Assembly: GCA_013140575.1 (NCBI GenBank)
Contig: JABFSN010000184.1
Coordinates: forward strand, 1 to 64,000
Length of the DNA: 64,000 nucleotides
DNA from: Phycisphaerales bacterium
GTDB lineage: Bacteria > Planctomycetota > Phycisphaerae > UBA1845
Direction: 5' to 3'
Position numbers and translations under genes: made by a program. The notes under the pieces are model-generated. The model saw only the letters and a list, made by a program, of their open reading frames with translations, ran no database searches and was not told where the DNA came from. The stretch's first letter is position 1. Each line of letters starts with the position of its first letter. Positions 55,655 through 63,623 of the stretch are shown here, one piece after another.

Positions 55655-55834
55655 GTGATCAAGGTCCGACCTCGCGGGAACGAATCCATCCAGCAGTTGC
55701 TAAAACGATTCAAACGGCTTTGCATGCGCGAAGGTCTGACGCGCGACATCAAACGCACCAGCTACTACGAAAAACCGTCGGAAAAGAAACGGCGACGTTC
55801 GCGCAAAGCGGTTCGCAAGGTTTTGATGGCCTGA
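55655..55834 (+). CDS. rpsU: 30S ribosomal protein S21
   Basis: A 59-residue basic protein: MIKVRPRGNESIQQLLKRFK, RLCMREGLTRDIKRTSYYEK and PSEKKRRRSRKAVRKVLMA. This is the S21 family: N-terminal strand, then two helices with the typical 'R...YEKPS.kR.R' stretch. GTG 55655 is the start; the purine run AGAAGGGAG lies about 14 nt upstream, which is a weak distance. It is isolated behind hslU. Confidence 0.95.
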   Translation: MIKVRPRGNESIQQLLKRFKRLCMREGLTRDIKRTSYYEKPSEKKRRRSRKAVRKVLMA

Positions 55835-55924
55835 TCCGCCGCGCAGCCGCCGGCCGATGAATTTCGCGGTGCGTGCCGGACACTGTCGGCCGCCTGTTCC
55901 ATCGCCGAGTGCCGTCAACGAGAG

Positions 55925-56413
55925 TTATGCCCCTGCGGACGCCAAGCGTCCGTCAATGCCCGTGCGGATGGTGCGCACCACGCGCATGAACTGCCGGCGA
56001 TCGTCCGGCGACAAATCGGTCAAAATGTTGGACACAAACTCCAGTCGCGTGGACTGATACGACTGGTGAGCCTTCCTGCCCCGAGCCGTGATGGACACGT
56101 CGATCCGGCGGCGGTCGTCGGGATTGATCGTACACTTCACGAAGCCGTCGGCAGCCTTGCCTTCCAGCGAGCGGACGATGCGCGACATCTGCGCCGGCAG
56201 CACACCGATTCGGCGTTGAATTTCGCCAACGGTCAGCGTGTCGCGTTCCATCAATGCATCGAGCGCGAGGAATTCGGCCTCCGTGATTTCCTCCGGTCGG
56301 CCCGCCCGGGCCCGCGCGCGGGCCGCGAATGCGATTTTCATCAGATCGAAAACCTCGCCGACCAGTTCCGTTACATCATGTGGAGATTCGTTTTGTGACA
56401 AAACCAAGCTCAC
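55925..56413 (-). CDS. MarR family transcriptional regulator
   Basis: A 162-residue winged-helix DNA-binding protein. The dimerisation helices flank the wing: ITEAEFLALDALMERDTLTV, GEIQRRIGVLPAQMSRIVRS (recognition helix), LEGKAADGFVKCTINPDDRR and RRIDVSITARGRKAHQSYQS (wing with the conserved D.R). ATG 56413 gives full length. The ligand and operator are unknown. The gene stands alone; no inverted repeat near the start could be defended as its operator. Confidence 0.88.
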   Translation of the reverse strand: MSLVLSQNESPHDVTELVGEVFDLMKIAFAARARARAGRPEEITEAEFLALDALMERDTLTVGEIQRRIGVLPAQMSRIVRSLEGKAADGFVKCTINPDDRRRIDVSITARGRKAHQSYQSTRLEFVSNILTDLSPDDRRQFMRVVRTIRTGIDGRLASAGA

Positions 56414-56540
56414 CCGCGACCCGCCGCCCGAGTATCCCGGATCGTCGTAAAAATCGTATGCGCCATGCGAACAATATGCAAGCGTTAATTATTTCGGATG
56501 GCACCGGACCCTCGAAAACGTCAACGCCGATGCCGGAAGA

Positions 56541-57001
56541 TTCACCGCAGAGGCGCAGAGGACGCGGAGGATCCTTGGAAATTGTGCACCATCCGCTTGA
56601 TGCCATTTCTGAGAACGGGAACGTTGAAGTTGATTAATAGTCCGACGTTCCATCCCCCGAGCTTGAGGTAGGTCAATAGCTGCGCCTCGTGAATGGGGAG
56701 GAGGAGTTCGACGGCCTTCAACTCTACGACGACTGCCCGCTCGATCAGGAAATCAACGCGATAGCCGCAATCGAGATGAACTTCCTTGTAGGTCACGTCA
56801 AGTGCGCGCTGACGATCGAACGCAATCCGGCGTACGCCGAACTCGTACGCCAGGCACTCCTCGTACGCTGATTCAAGCAACCCCGGACCCAGCGCCCGAT
56901 GCACCTCGATCGCCGCCCCAATCACCTGTTCGGTAATGCCGTTTTCCGTAATCATCGCATTTCTCTTATTCTCTCTGCGTCCTCCGCGCCTCCGCGGTGA
57001 A
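56541..57001 (-). mobile_element. ~460-bp GxxExxY element, copy 1
   Basis: The unit is bounded by imperfect ~30-bp inverted repeats: TTCACCGCAGAGGCGCAGAG... at 56541-56571 and the complement ...CCTCCGCGCCTCCGCGGTGA at 56972-57001. It contains only the GxxExxY gene, whose last codons lie inside the left repeat. Size, ends and content match the inverted copy at 58899-59358. Confidence 0.6.
56542..56955 (-). CDS. GxxExxY protein (PD-(D/E)XK-like), copy 1
   Basis: A 137-residue protein of the GxxExxY family; the name motif is GLLESAY in [20 protein letters not shown]. It has [20 protein letters not shown], where D...E-x-K is the pattern of PD-(D/E)XK nucleases, then [20 protein letters not shown]. 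The C-terminus [10 protein letters not shown] is encoded by the element's terminal repeat. Biochemical function is not established for the family; the nuclease signature is my reading. It is about four-fifths identical by eye to the copy at 58944. Confidence 0.88.
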   Translation of the reverse strand: MITENGITEQVIGAAIEVHRALGPGLLESAYEECLAYEFGVRRIAFDRQRALDVTYKEVHLDCGYRVDFLIERAVVVELKAVELLLPIHEAQLLTYLKLGGWNVGLLINFNVPVLRNGIKRMVHNFQGSSASSAPLR

Positions 57002-57022
57002 TTCTTCCCCGCAGCGCGGGAT

Positions 57023-57904
57023 TCAGGATGCGACGTCTGACGATTGCCGTCTTGACCAGATGGACGCGAATACGCCGAGCAACTGGATGGCCAGGGACGC
57101 CGCGAACACTACGCCCGCGATCACGATGACGTGTAGAAACACGTCGGACGTTCGTGCCAGCCACCAACTGCTGAAATCGCACGCGAGGGCCATCATGGGC
57201 AGCGGCGCGACCACGCTTCGCAATGTCGACCGCCGGTCGCCGAGCAGGAACAGTCCGGAAACGATCAACGTGAACACCGGGATGCTGAGCATGTGAATGT
57301 GCGTCACCAGAAACAGATGAGCCAACGGCTGCGGCCCCAATCGCTTCGCGGCACCGCCGACGGGCGCGGGTCCCTTGGCCGTGCCGGGCGCGGCGAACAC
57401 CTGAACCATCGCCGGATCGACCGTGAACAAGTCGGGACCGAAGGGCGCGTCGGCCTTCTCGCCGGACTCCGCGTTGTGGCAATCGAGGCATTGGGCGACG
57501 ATCACGTCCTGCGGCGACGGTGCCCCTTGTTCGACGGGATCGGCCCGCAGCCAATCGTCGGACGACGCCCCACGTTGCAACCATGCCTCCAACGTGCGCA
57601 CGGCCAACGGTCCGCCCTTGTTCAGGTGCTTGCGCATCTTTCCGCCCGGTTCGATCATCTCCATCATCCGCGACCGCGGAACCCCCGACACGCCCGCCGC
57701 GGCCGGTTCGCCCTCGACGGTCATTCCGTGAAATACGGCGCGAAGATCATCGATGGTCAGCCCGTCGCGGCCATCGGCGCCGGCATGTTGATGGTACAGG
57801 TTGCCCAGCGCGAACAGATACCCGGCGCCGATCATCGCCAAAAAGAGTGTCAGGATGAGTTTCCCGGGCGCCGGCAGCGACGCGAGTCGGACGTTCGTAA
57901 ACAT
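57023..57904 (-). CDS. Membrane protein with c-type haem motif
   Basis: A 293-residue protein. Helix 1 is at about residues 15-35 ([20 protein letters not shown]). An extracytoplasmic part has a single haem-attachment motif CLDCH (Cys139, Cys142, His143) in [13 protein letters not shown]. Three or four helices follow ([60 protein letters not shown]), with His in the first two that could bind haem. It may be an electron-transfer or elongation-type planctomycete cytochrome protein. No partner oxidase is nearby. It lies between two inverted GxxExxY elements. Confidence 0.72.
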   Translation of the reverse strand: MFTNVRLASLPAPGKLILTLFLAMIGAGYLFALGNLYHQHAGADGRDGLTIDDLRAVFHGMTVEGEPAAAGVSGVPRSRMMEMIEPGGKMRKHLNKGGPLAVRTLEAWLQRGASSDDWLRADPVEQGAPSPQDVIVAQCLDCHNAESGEKADAPFGPDLFTVDPAMVQVFAAPGTAKGPAPVGGAAKRLGPQPLAHLFLVTHIHMLSIPVFTLIVSGLFLLGDRRSTLRSVVAPLPMMALACDFSSWWLARTSDVFLHVIVIAGVVFAASLAIQLLGVFASIWSRRQSSDVAS

Positions 57905-57929
57905 GGCCGGGAGGATACTCGAAACCGGG

Positions 57930-58700
57930 TCAGCCGCCGACCGTGCCGCGCTCGGACACCTGCCGCGCGGGGTCGAGGCGGTTCAACGTATGCCGCCGGA
58001 GCTTGAGCAGCGGTCGGGTGATCCATCCGTGCCACCGGACCCATATCGGTTTGCGGTACGATTGCCGCACTTGATCGTCGGTGAGCTGATCGCGGCGAAA
58101 CCGGCGCTGCAGCTTGAGCAGGTGATACCGATCGCCCTCCTGAAACCGGCGGAGGAGCCAGCGCACCGGCGGCCACGTCCGGGCAGTTCGTTCGGACACG
58201 CGCAGCGCGATCTGAAAATCGACCAAATGAGGGCGCCCGTCGTCGCCCAGCAGGACGTTTTGCGGTTTCTCCAGATCGACGACGGCGATGTTCCGTCGAT
58301 GAATCGTATCGACCACCCGTCGCAATTCCGAAAAGAAATCGTCGGGGACTCCGGAATCGCGAGTCAAATGCGCCCCCTCGACGTACTCGTGGACCACGCC
58401 GGTGTCCCCCCATCGCCCCAGACAGGTCGGAACGGCGTCGAGATCGTGCAGGTCGCGAAGCACGGCCGCCTCGTTCCCGGCGAGCAGCCGGCCGATCCAC
58501 AGCGTCGGCAGGCCCAGGAAATCCGCCCGCCGTCCGATCTTCAGCACGATCTTGCCGCGCTCCCCCTCGTACAACGCGGTGGCCGCGAAGAAATCGTGCT
58601 TGAAGACCCGCGCCAGCGCATAGCGTCCGCCGTCGACGTCGACCGTCGTCGGCGGCTCGCCGCGTCCCAACGCACGCAAGCTATCCGGAAGGCGCTTCAT
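57930..58700 (-). CDS. Kinase-fold protein (RIO/lipopolysaccharide-kinase-like)
   Basis: A 256-residue protein. RYALARVFKHDFFAATALYE and GERGKIVLKIGRRADFLGLP give the N-lobe lysine. HRRNIAVVDLEKPQNVLLGD is a catalytic loop with D, K and N in kinase order (DLxKPxN), then RPHLVDFQIALRV in place of DFG. This is the style of RIO, ABC1 and Kdo kinases rather than Hanks kinases. ATG 58700 (MKRLPDSLRA) is preferred over the earlier in-frame ATG 58754. The substrate is unknown: a lipid sugar or a protein. It is 25 bp upstream of the haem-motif gene on the same strand. Confidence 0.75.
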   Translation of the reverse strand: MKRLPDSLRALGRGEPPTTVDVDGGRYALARVFKHDFFAATALYEGERGKIVLKIGRRADFLGLPTLWIGRLLAGNEAAVLRDLHDLDAVPTCLGRWGDTGVVHEYVEGAHLTRDSGVPDDFFSELRRVVDTIHRRNIAVVDLEKPQNVLLGDDGRPHLVDFQIALRVSERTARTWPPVRWLLRRFQEGDRYHLLKLQRRFRRDQLTDDQVRQSYRKPIWVRWHGWITRPLLKLRRHTLNRLDPARQVSERGTVGG

Positions 58701-58898
58701 TCCATTCAATCCCCGGTGCGGCGCCGCCACCAACCACGCGCCATGACCGGCCATGCTAAGGTGGATTCACGGGAAATTCAAAAGGCGCGGCGGAGCCGAC
58801 GGATCACAAAGCTTCACGCCATGTCGCCGGAGGCCGGACCTGTTAGCATGCTTGACCGACAACCTGCACTACGGCGTTTCTCCGTGCGGGCACAGGGA

Positions 58899-59358
58899 TT
58901 CACCGCAGAGGCGCGGAGGACGCAGAGAGAATAAGAGAAATGGGTGATGACGGAAAACGACATAACGGAACAGGTGATTGGAGCGGCGATCGAGGTGCAT
59001 CGGACACTCGGTCCGGGATTGCTTGAATCAGCGTACGAGGAGTGCCTGCCCCATGAATTCAGCGTCCGCCGAGTCCAATTCGAACGCCAACGCGCCTTGG
59101 ACGTGACCTACAAGGAAGTTCACCTCGATTGCGGCTATCGCCTTGATTTTCTGATCGAGCAAGCCGTCGTCGTCGAGCTAAAGGCCGTCGACGCCCTCCT
59201 CCCGATTCACGAAGCGCAGTTATTGACCTATCTGAAGCTCGGAGGATGGAAGGTAGGCCTGCTCATCAACTTCAATGTTCCGCTGCTCAAGAACGGCAGC
59301 AAGCGATTAGTTCGCCATTTCACGGACCCCTCTGCGTCCTCCGCGCCTCCGCGGTGAA
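58899..59358 (+). mobile_element. ~460-bp GxxExxY element, copy 2 (inverted)
   Basis: Left repeat 58899-58929 (TTCACCGCAGAGGCGCGGAG...) and right repeat 59331-59358 (...CTCCGCGCCTCCGCGGTGAA) are inverted copies. The single gene reads outward, away from copy 1, and its end lies inside the right repeat. No clear target duplication was found at either end. Confidence 0.6.
58944..59357 (+). CDS. GxxExxY protein (PD-(D/E)XK-like), copy 2
   Basis: A 137-residue protein beginning [20 protein letters not shown]. It has the same family motif GLLESAY, the same D...ELK signature ([20 protein letters not shown]) and [20 protein letters not shown]. The C-terminus [10 protein letters not shown] is encoded by the terminal repeat. 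Protein length is identical to copy 1. About 25 residues differ, so the duplication is not recent, or the copies arrived separately. Confidence 0.88.
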   Translation: MMTENDITEQVIGAAIEVHRTLGPGLLESAYEECLPHEFSVRRVQFERQRALDVTYKEVHLDCGYRLDFLIEQAVVVELKAVDALLPIHEAQLLTYLKLGGWKVGLLINFNVPLLKNGSKRLVRHFTDPSASSAPPR

Positions 59359-59911
59359 TCTCTTCCGACTCGGAAACTCGTGGACACGGTTCCCTGCGAG
59401 AACGGTAGTGTAGGATCCCGGCGTGGGTGAATGCGGCGATTGGCTTCAAACCACAACACCCTCACAACCGGTCAAATGGCTACGATGGCGGCAAGCCGGG
59501 ACCCTACACTGCTCCTTCACCCTCCGGCCGGCGATTCAATCGCCGGTCGGACGCGCGGCAAGCGCCGTGCGTTATTCCCGCCCCCGGGGGGCCGGTGGCG
59601 GAATTCCTGATTGATCGGCTCGACCACGAACGAACGGAACAAACCCAGAACGTGCATTCGTTACGATCTTAAGAACGAGGATCGCCGGGTCAACGGCGGT
59701 CTCTCAATTGAGACGCCGACCACGGCAGCGCCGTCTCGATCGACCATTTCCCCGCTCCTCGCGCTCGGAATATCAGTGGCGAAACGATTCGTTCGTTCGA
59801 CGGCGATCGGTGCCGCCGTCGTTCATTGATGATACGGCGGCGGCGACAAAACCTGTCACCGCGTGTGCCATGGAGTTGTTCGAGCCGCGCCCGGTTCGCG
59901 TAAACGCCGTC

Positions 59912-59950
59912 GGGTGGCACGGACAACGGTACTTCGTTGTCCGTGTGCGG
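59912..59950. repeat. Palindromic repeat, family C, copy 2
   Basis: GGGTGGCACGGACAACGGTA and then CTTCGTTGTCCGTGTGCGG form the same hairpin as at 28734-28771 with about two differences. Confidence 0.75.
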
Positions 59951-60029
59951 TGTGTGAGCATGGGCGTGTGCGTGATGAAACCGAGGTGCGGGCGATAGTT
60001 TGGGACTACGGGCAAGCGCGTGCGATGGT

Positions 60030-60240
60030 GCGTGTCTAGCGTCCCTTGGGGACGCCATGAATGTAGCCCAGCACTTCAGTGCTGGGATGACGGCGCCGCC
60101 GGGAACCCATAGTCCCGAAGGGACGGCTGATGCGCCGTGCGGGATTTCAGCCGTCCCTACGGGACTCGACGCCCGTTGGGCTCCGGCGTACCCCGCGTTG
60201 AAACGAGGGGCTACATTCAGTTTTGCCTGCGGCAGGCACT
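60030..60240 (+). repeat. Composite palindromic repeat, family A, copy 2, with extension
   Basis: GCGTCCCTTGGGGACGC, then ATGAATGTAG, then CCCAGCACTTCAGTGCTGGG, a ~25-nt spacer, then AGTCCCGAAGGGACGGCTGA with the opposing arm TTTCAGCCGTCCCTACGGGACT. It has the order of copy 1 (163-292, minus strand). Downstream, GTTGAAACGAGGGGCTACAT and TTTGCCTGCGGCAGGC extend it to about 60240. Confidence 0.75.
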
Positions 60241-60345
60241 CCGCGGAGACGCCAATCACGTACGTACGCTCGCCCGTGCCACCCGAAACACATGATTCGT
60301 CCATCCAGGAGTTTTGTCGCCGACGAGCGACGCGATCGCTCGAAC

Positions 60346-62382
60346 TCACGGATTGCCGCCGTAGCGATCCACGAACGCCCCCTCGTCGAGGATCTCCACG
60401 CCCAGCTCGCCGGCCTTGTCGGCCTTGCCACCCGGCGACTCGCCAATCAGCACCAGATCGGTCTTCTTGCTGACCGACGACGCCACCTTGCCGCCCAGCG
60501 ATTTGATCTTGTCCTGAATCGCCCCCCGCGTGAATCGTTCCAGCGTCCCCGTGACCACGACCGTCTTGCCCGCCAGCGGTTGATCGGCCGACCGCCGCGC
60601 CCGCGGCTGGGTCATGTTCACGCCCGCGTCGCGCAACGCCTGCCACGTGCGCAGCCCCGGCTCGCTCCCGAAAAACTCGCGGATCGACGCGGCCAATTCC
60701 GGTCCGATGCCATCGACGGCCATCAGTTCGTCTTCACCGGCGTCGGCCAACGCCTGCATGTCGCCGAAATGCTCCGCCAGCAACTCGGCCGACGTGCCCC
60801 CTACGTGGCGGATGTTCAACGCGGCCAGCACCCGTGACAGCGGTTGTCCCTTGCTGCGTTCCAGCCCGGCCAGCAGCGAATCAGTCTTCTTCCCGCCGAA
60901 TTGCTTGTCGCCCAGTTTCAATGCAAACAGGGTGTCACGATCCAGCCGGTACAAATCCGCAAACGTCTTGACGTACCTCTTCTCGACCAATGTCTCGATC
61001 AAAACGCCCCCCGCGCCCTCGATGTCCATCTGGTTCCGTCCCGCGAAGTGGATCAGCCGTTCGGTGATCTGTTTCGGACATTCCGGGTTGATGCAACGGA
61101 TGTACACCCCACCCTCGTCCCTCGCAACCGTTCCCCTGCAAACCGGGCACTCCGTCGGCGGAACCGTCTTCCGCGCCCCCCGGGGCCGCTTGTCCATCAC
61201 CACCTCGATCACCTGCGGAATGATCTCGCCGGCCTTCTCGACGATGACCGTGTCGCCCACGCGCACGTCCAGCCGTTCCACCTGATCAAAATTGTGCAGA
61301 CTGGCGTGCCGAACTGTAGTGCCGGACAACGGCACCGGGTCCATAACCGCCCGCGGCGTGATCGTCCCCAGCTTGCCCACCTGAAAATCGATCTGCCGGA
61401 TCACGCTCTCCGCCCGTTCGGCCGCGAACTTGTAGGCGATGCACCAACGCGGATACCGCGACGTCGCCCCCAGCGCCGCCTGCTGCTCGATATCGTCCAC
61501 CTTGATGACCAGCCCATCGGTTTCGTACGGTAACCCACGCCGCCGCGCGTCCCATTCGTGAACCGCGGCCGCCACCGCGTCCACGTCCTTCGCGATTGAC
61601 CGATGCCGATTGGCCGGCACCCCCCACGATTCGATCGCGTCGAACAGTTCCGATAGCCGCTTGAATCGCATCGGCTCGACCTGTCCGTACCCGTGGGCAA
61701 TGAAGCTCAACCCCCGCCCGGCCACGTTCCGCGGGTCCAGTTGTTTCAACGTACCGGCCGTCGCGTTCCGCGGATTGGCGAACAACGGCTCCCCCGCCTC
61801 TTCACGTTGCTTGTTGAACCTATCGAACGCCTCCCGCGGCCAATAGACCTCGCCGCGAATCTCCAGCACATCAGGAATGCGATCGCCGGACAGTTGAATA
61901 GGCACCGCCCGGATGGTCCGCACCGAATGGGTCACGTCATCGCCCACCTGCCCGTCGCCGCGTGTCGCCGCCAACACCAACCGCCCCGATTCATAGCGCA
62001 GCGAAATGGCCACCCCGTCGATCTTCGGATCGATGACGTATTGATAGGCTTCCCCGTCCAGCCCCTTCCGCACCCGGGCGTCAAACTCCCGCACCGCGGC
62101 CTCGTCGTAGGTATTGTCGATGGACCGCATCGGGACCGCGTGCGTGACGTGCTCGAATCCCTCGATCGGCTCGCCCCCGACGCGTTGGGTGGGTGAATCC
62201 GGCGTCGCCAGCTCAGGATGTTCGCTTTCGAACTGCCGCAGCTCGTCCATCAGCGCGTCGTATTGACGATCCGTGATGGACGGCGCGGCCAATACATAAT
62301 AACGATGATCGTGCTCGCGAATTAGTTTGCGAAGCGATTCGACGCGCTTCCGGGTCTTGTCTGGTGTACCGCTGCCGGCCAT
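60346..62382 (-). CDS. ligA: NAD+-dependent DNA ligase
   Basis: A 678-residue replicative ligase. Domain Ia (REHDHRYYVLAAPSITDRQY), the adenylation motif VIDPKIDGVAISLRY with catalytic Lys120, OB fold, four-Cys zinc finger (CPVCRGTVARDEGG ... RCINPECPKQ), helix-hairpin-helix array (LNIRHVGGTSAELLAEHFGD, VDGIGPELAASIREFFG) and a C-terminal BRCT domain (LAGKTVVVTGTLERFTRGAI, SKKTDLVLIGESPGGKADKA) are all there. ATG 62382 (MAGSGTPDKT) is preferred over ATG 62412. It stands alone. Confidence 0.97.
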   Translation of the reverse strand: MAGSGTPDKTRKRVESLRKLIREHDHRYYVLAAPSITDRQYDALMDELRQFESEHPELATPDSPTQRVGGEPIEGFEHVTHAVPMRSIDNTYDEAAVREFDARVRKGLDGEAYQYVIDPKIDGVAISLRYESGRLVLAATRGDGQVGDDVTHSVRTIRAVPIQLSGDRIPDVLEIRGEVYWPREAFDRFNKQREEAGEPLFANPRNATAGTLKQLDPRNVAGRGLSFIAHGYGQVEPMRFKRLSELFDAIESWGVPANRHRSIAKDVDAVAAAVHEWDARRRGLPYETDGLVIKVDDIEQQAALGATSRYPRWCIAYKFAAERAESVIRQIDFQVGKLGTITPRAVMDPVPLSGTTVRHASLHNFDQVERLDVRVGDTVIVEKAGEIIPQVIEVVMDKRPRGARKTVPPTECPVCRGTVARDEGGVYIRCINPECPKQITERLIHFAGRNQMDIEGAGGVLIETLVEKRYVKTFADLYRLDRDTLFALKLGDKQFGGKKTDSLLAGLERSKGQPLSRVLAALNIRHVGGTSAELLAEHFGDMQALADAGEDELMAVDGIGPELAASIREFFGSEPGLRTWQALRDAGVNMTQPRARRSADQPLAGKTVVVTGTLERFTRGAIQDKIKSLGGKVASSVSKKTDLVLIGESPGGKADKAGELGVEILDEGAFVDRYGGNP

Positions 62383-62454
62383 GCTCGTTTGTCCTTGCGG
62401 ACTGTCGCCCAAGGGTCGGACGCTGCTCTGGAATTACGGTCGCTGGTGACCTAC

Positions 62455-62540
62455 CCTCCGCCCGGAGGGCGCGCGATTCTAGCCAGGGACTTCAGTCCCT
62501 GGATGACGACCTCCTTATTACCACCGCCCGGAGGGCGGAC
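62455..62540. repeat. Dispersed repeat, family D, copy 2
   Basis: CCGCCCGGAGGGCGCGCGAT, then TAGCCAGGGACTTCAGTCCCTGG, then a second CCGCCCGGAGGGCGGACG. The first two parts match 30861-30901. It lies upstream of ligA. Confidence 0.7.
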
Positions 62541-62743
62541 GAAACGTAACGACCGCCACCGACGCGCGAACCGCCGGCGAGAAAACCACCGGTGCGAGAA
62601 CCGCTCGTGCGAGAATCCCTCCTCGCACGCGTCCTCGCGGGAATCCCTTCCCGCACAACCCCCTCCTCCATTTTCTCGCCTTCGCGTGATGCCCTTCCCG
62701 ATTTCGCCTTTCGCCGTTTCGCCTTTCGCCTTTTTTTCTTCCG
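62541..62743. other. Low-complexity intergenic region
   Basis: Alternating GCGAGAA and TTTCGCC type repeats (for example TTTCGCCGTTTCGCCTTTCG and a T7 run near 62732). No gene is seen. The T run lies beside the nitroreductase stop on the opposite strand. Confidence 0.5.
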
Positions 62744-63523
62744 TCACTCCCCCTGCGTATTCAATCCCTGCCGCCGCAACGCCGCCCCGACATCCTTCCG
62801 CCGCGCCATCCCCGCCGCCCGTTTCGCCGCCACCGAGCTCCACCGCGGATCGGACGGGTGCATTCCCTGGCTATCGTAAAACGCGGACATGATCCCGTCA
62901 TGCGCCTCGATCATGGGGATCAACTCGTCGTCGGCGCGATACGTGTTCTCGTGCCAGACCGCCTCCAGCGGCAGACGCGGCTTGGGCTCGTTCTTCTCCG
63001 CCGGCCAACCGATGCACAGCCCAGACACCGCGAACACCAGCGGCGGCAGCTTCAACGCTTCCCGCACCTCGAACGGGTGCCCGCGCATCTCGCCGATCAT
63101 GCACACGCCCAGTCCCAGCGACTCGGCCGCCACGGCCACGTTCTCCATCACCAGCGCCGTATCGACGACGGCCATGACGAATGCCTCGGCCAACCCGAAA
63201 TCGACGCCCTCCACGTCATGCATTCCGCAACACAGTTGCAGCCGGTGCAGATCGACACAGAACGCAAGAAACACCGGCGCCTTATGAATCTGCGGCTGGT
63301 CCGCGCACAGATACGCCATCCGTCGCTTCAACTCCGCATCGGTGATCGAAATCACCGTGTACGCCTGCATGTTGCTCGACGTTGACGCCCGCGTACCGGC
63401 CTCAATCAACGTCTCCACCACGTCGCGATTCACCGGCTCGTTCACGAACCGCCGGCACGATGTGTGGCCGTGCATCACGTCAATCGTCGACCGCGTCTGC
63501 GGATAGACCGCCGATTCCGTCAT
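62744..63523 (-). CDS. Nitroreductase family protein (NfsA/FRP-like)
   Basis: A 259-residue flavoprotein. AAGGAG 6 nt before ATG 63523 fixes the start (MTESAVYPQTRS). FMN-binding segments are HTSCRRFVNEPVNRDVVETL and STSSNMQAYTVISITD, then DTALVMENVAVAAESLGLGV and CMIGEMRGHPFEVREALKLP. FAVSGLCIGWPAEKNEPKPR is the NfsA/FRP 'P.aGl.iG.P' motif, and a C-terminal arm follows. It should reduce quinones or nitro compounds with NADPH. The metG end lies 100 bp upstream. Confidence 0.93.
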   Translation of the reverse strand: MTESAVYPQTRSTIDVMHGHTSCRRFVNEPVNRDVVETLIEAGTRASTSSNMQAYTVISITDAELKRRMAYLCADQPQIHKAPVFLAFCVDLHRLQLCCGMHDVEGVDFGLAEAFVMAVVDTALVMENVAVAAESLGLGVCMIGEMRGHPFEVREALKLPPLVFAVSGLCIGWPAEKNEPKPRLPLEAVWHENTYRADDELIPMIEAHDGIMSAFYDSQGMHPSDPRWSSVAAKRAAGMARRKDVGAALRRQGLNTQGE

Positions 63524-63541
63524 CTCGCTCTCCTTGCGTGG

Positions 63542-63613
63542 CATGGACGTCACGTCCATGTCTTGCGTGGCATGGGCGTCCTCGCCCATGTCCTCACGGG
63601 CAGGATGCCCGTG
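63542..63613. repeat. Array of three different palindromes before the nitroreductase gene
   Basis: CATGGACGT-C-ACGTCCATG (63542-63560), CATGGGCG-TCCT-CGCCCATG (63571-63590) and CACGGGCAGGATGCCCGTG (63595-63613), with TGGC linkers between. The last type also occurs at 24396-24414. Confidence 0.75.
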
Positions 63614-63623
63614 CCACAGGCCG

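Larger units (their letters stand above)
59358..60345. other. Intergenic region with dispersed repeats
   Basis: Nearly 1 kb with no believable gene. It contains a family C repeat (59912-59950) and a full family A composite with extra hairpins (60030-60240). The longest minus-strand frame (to 60646) is repeat-derived or a shadow of ligA. Confidence 0.6.
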
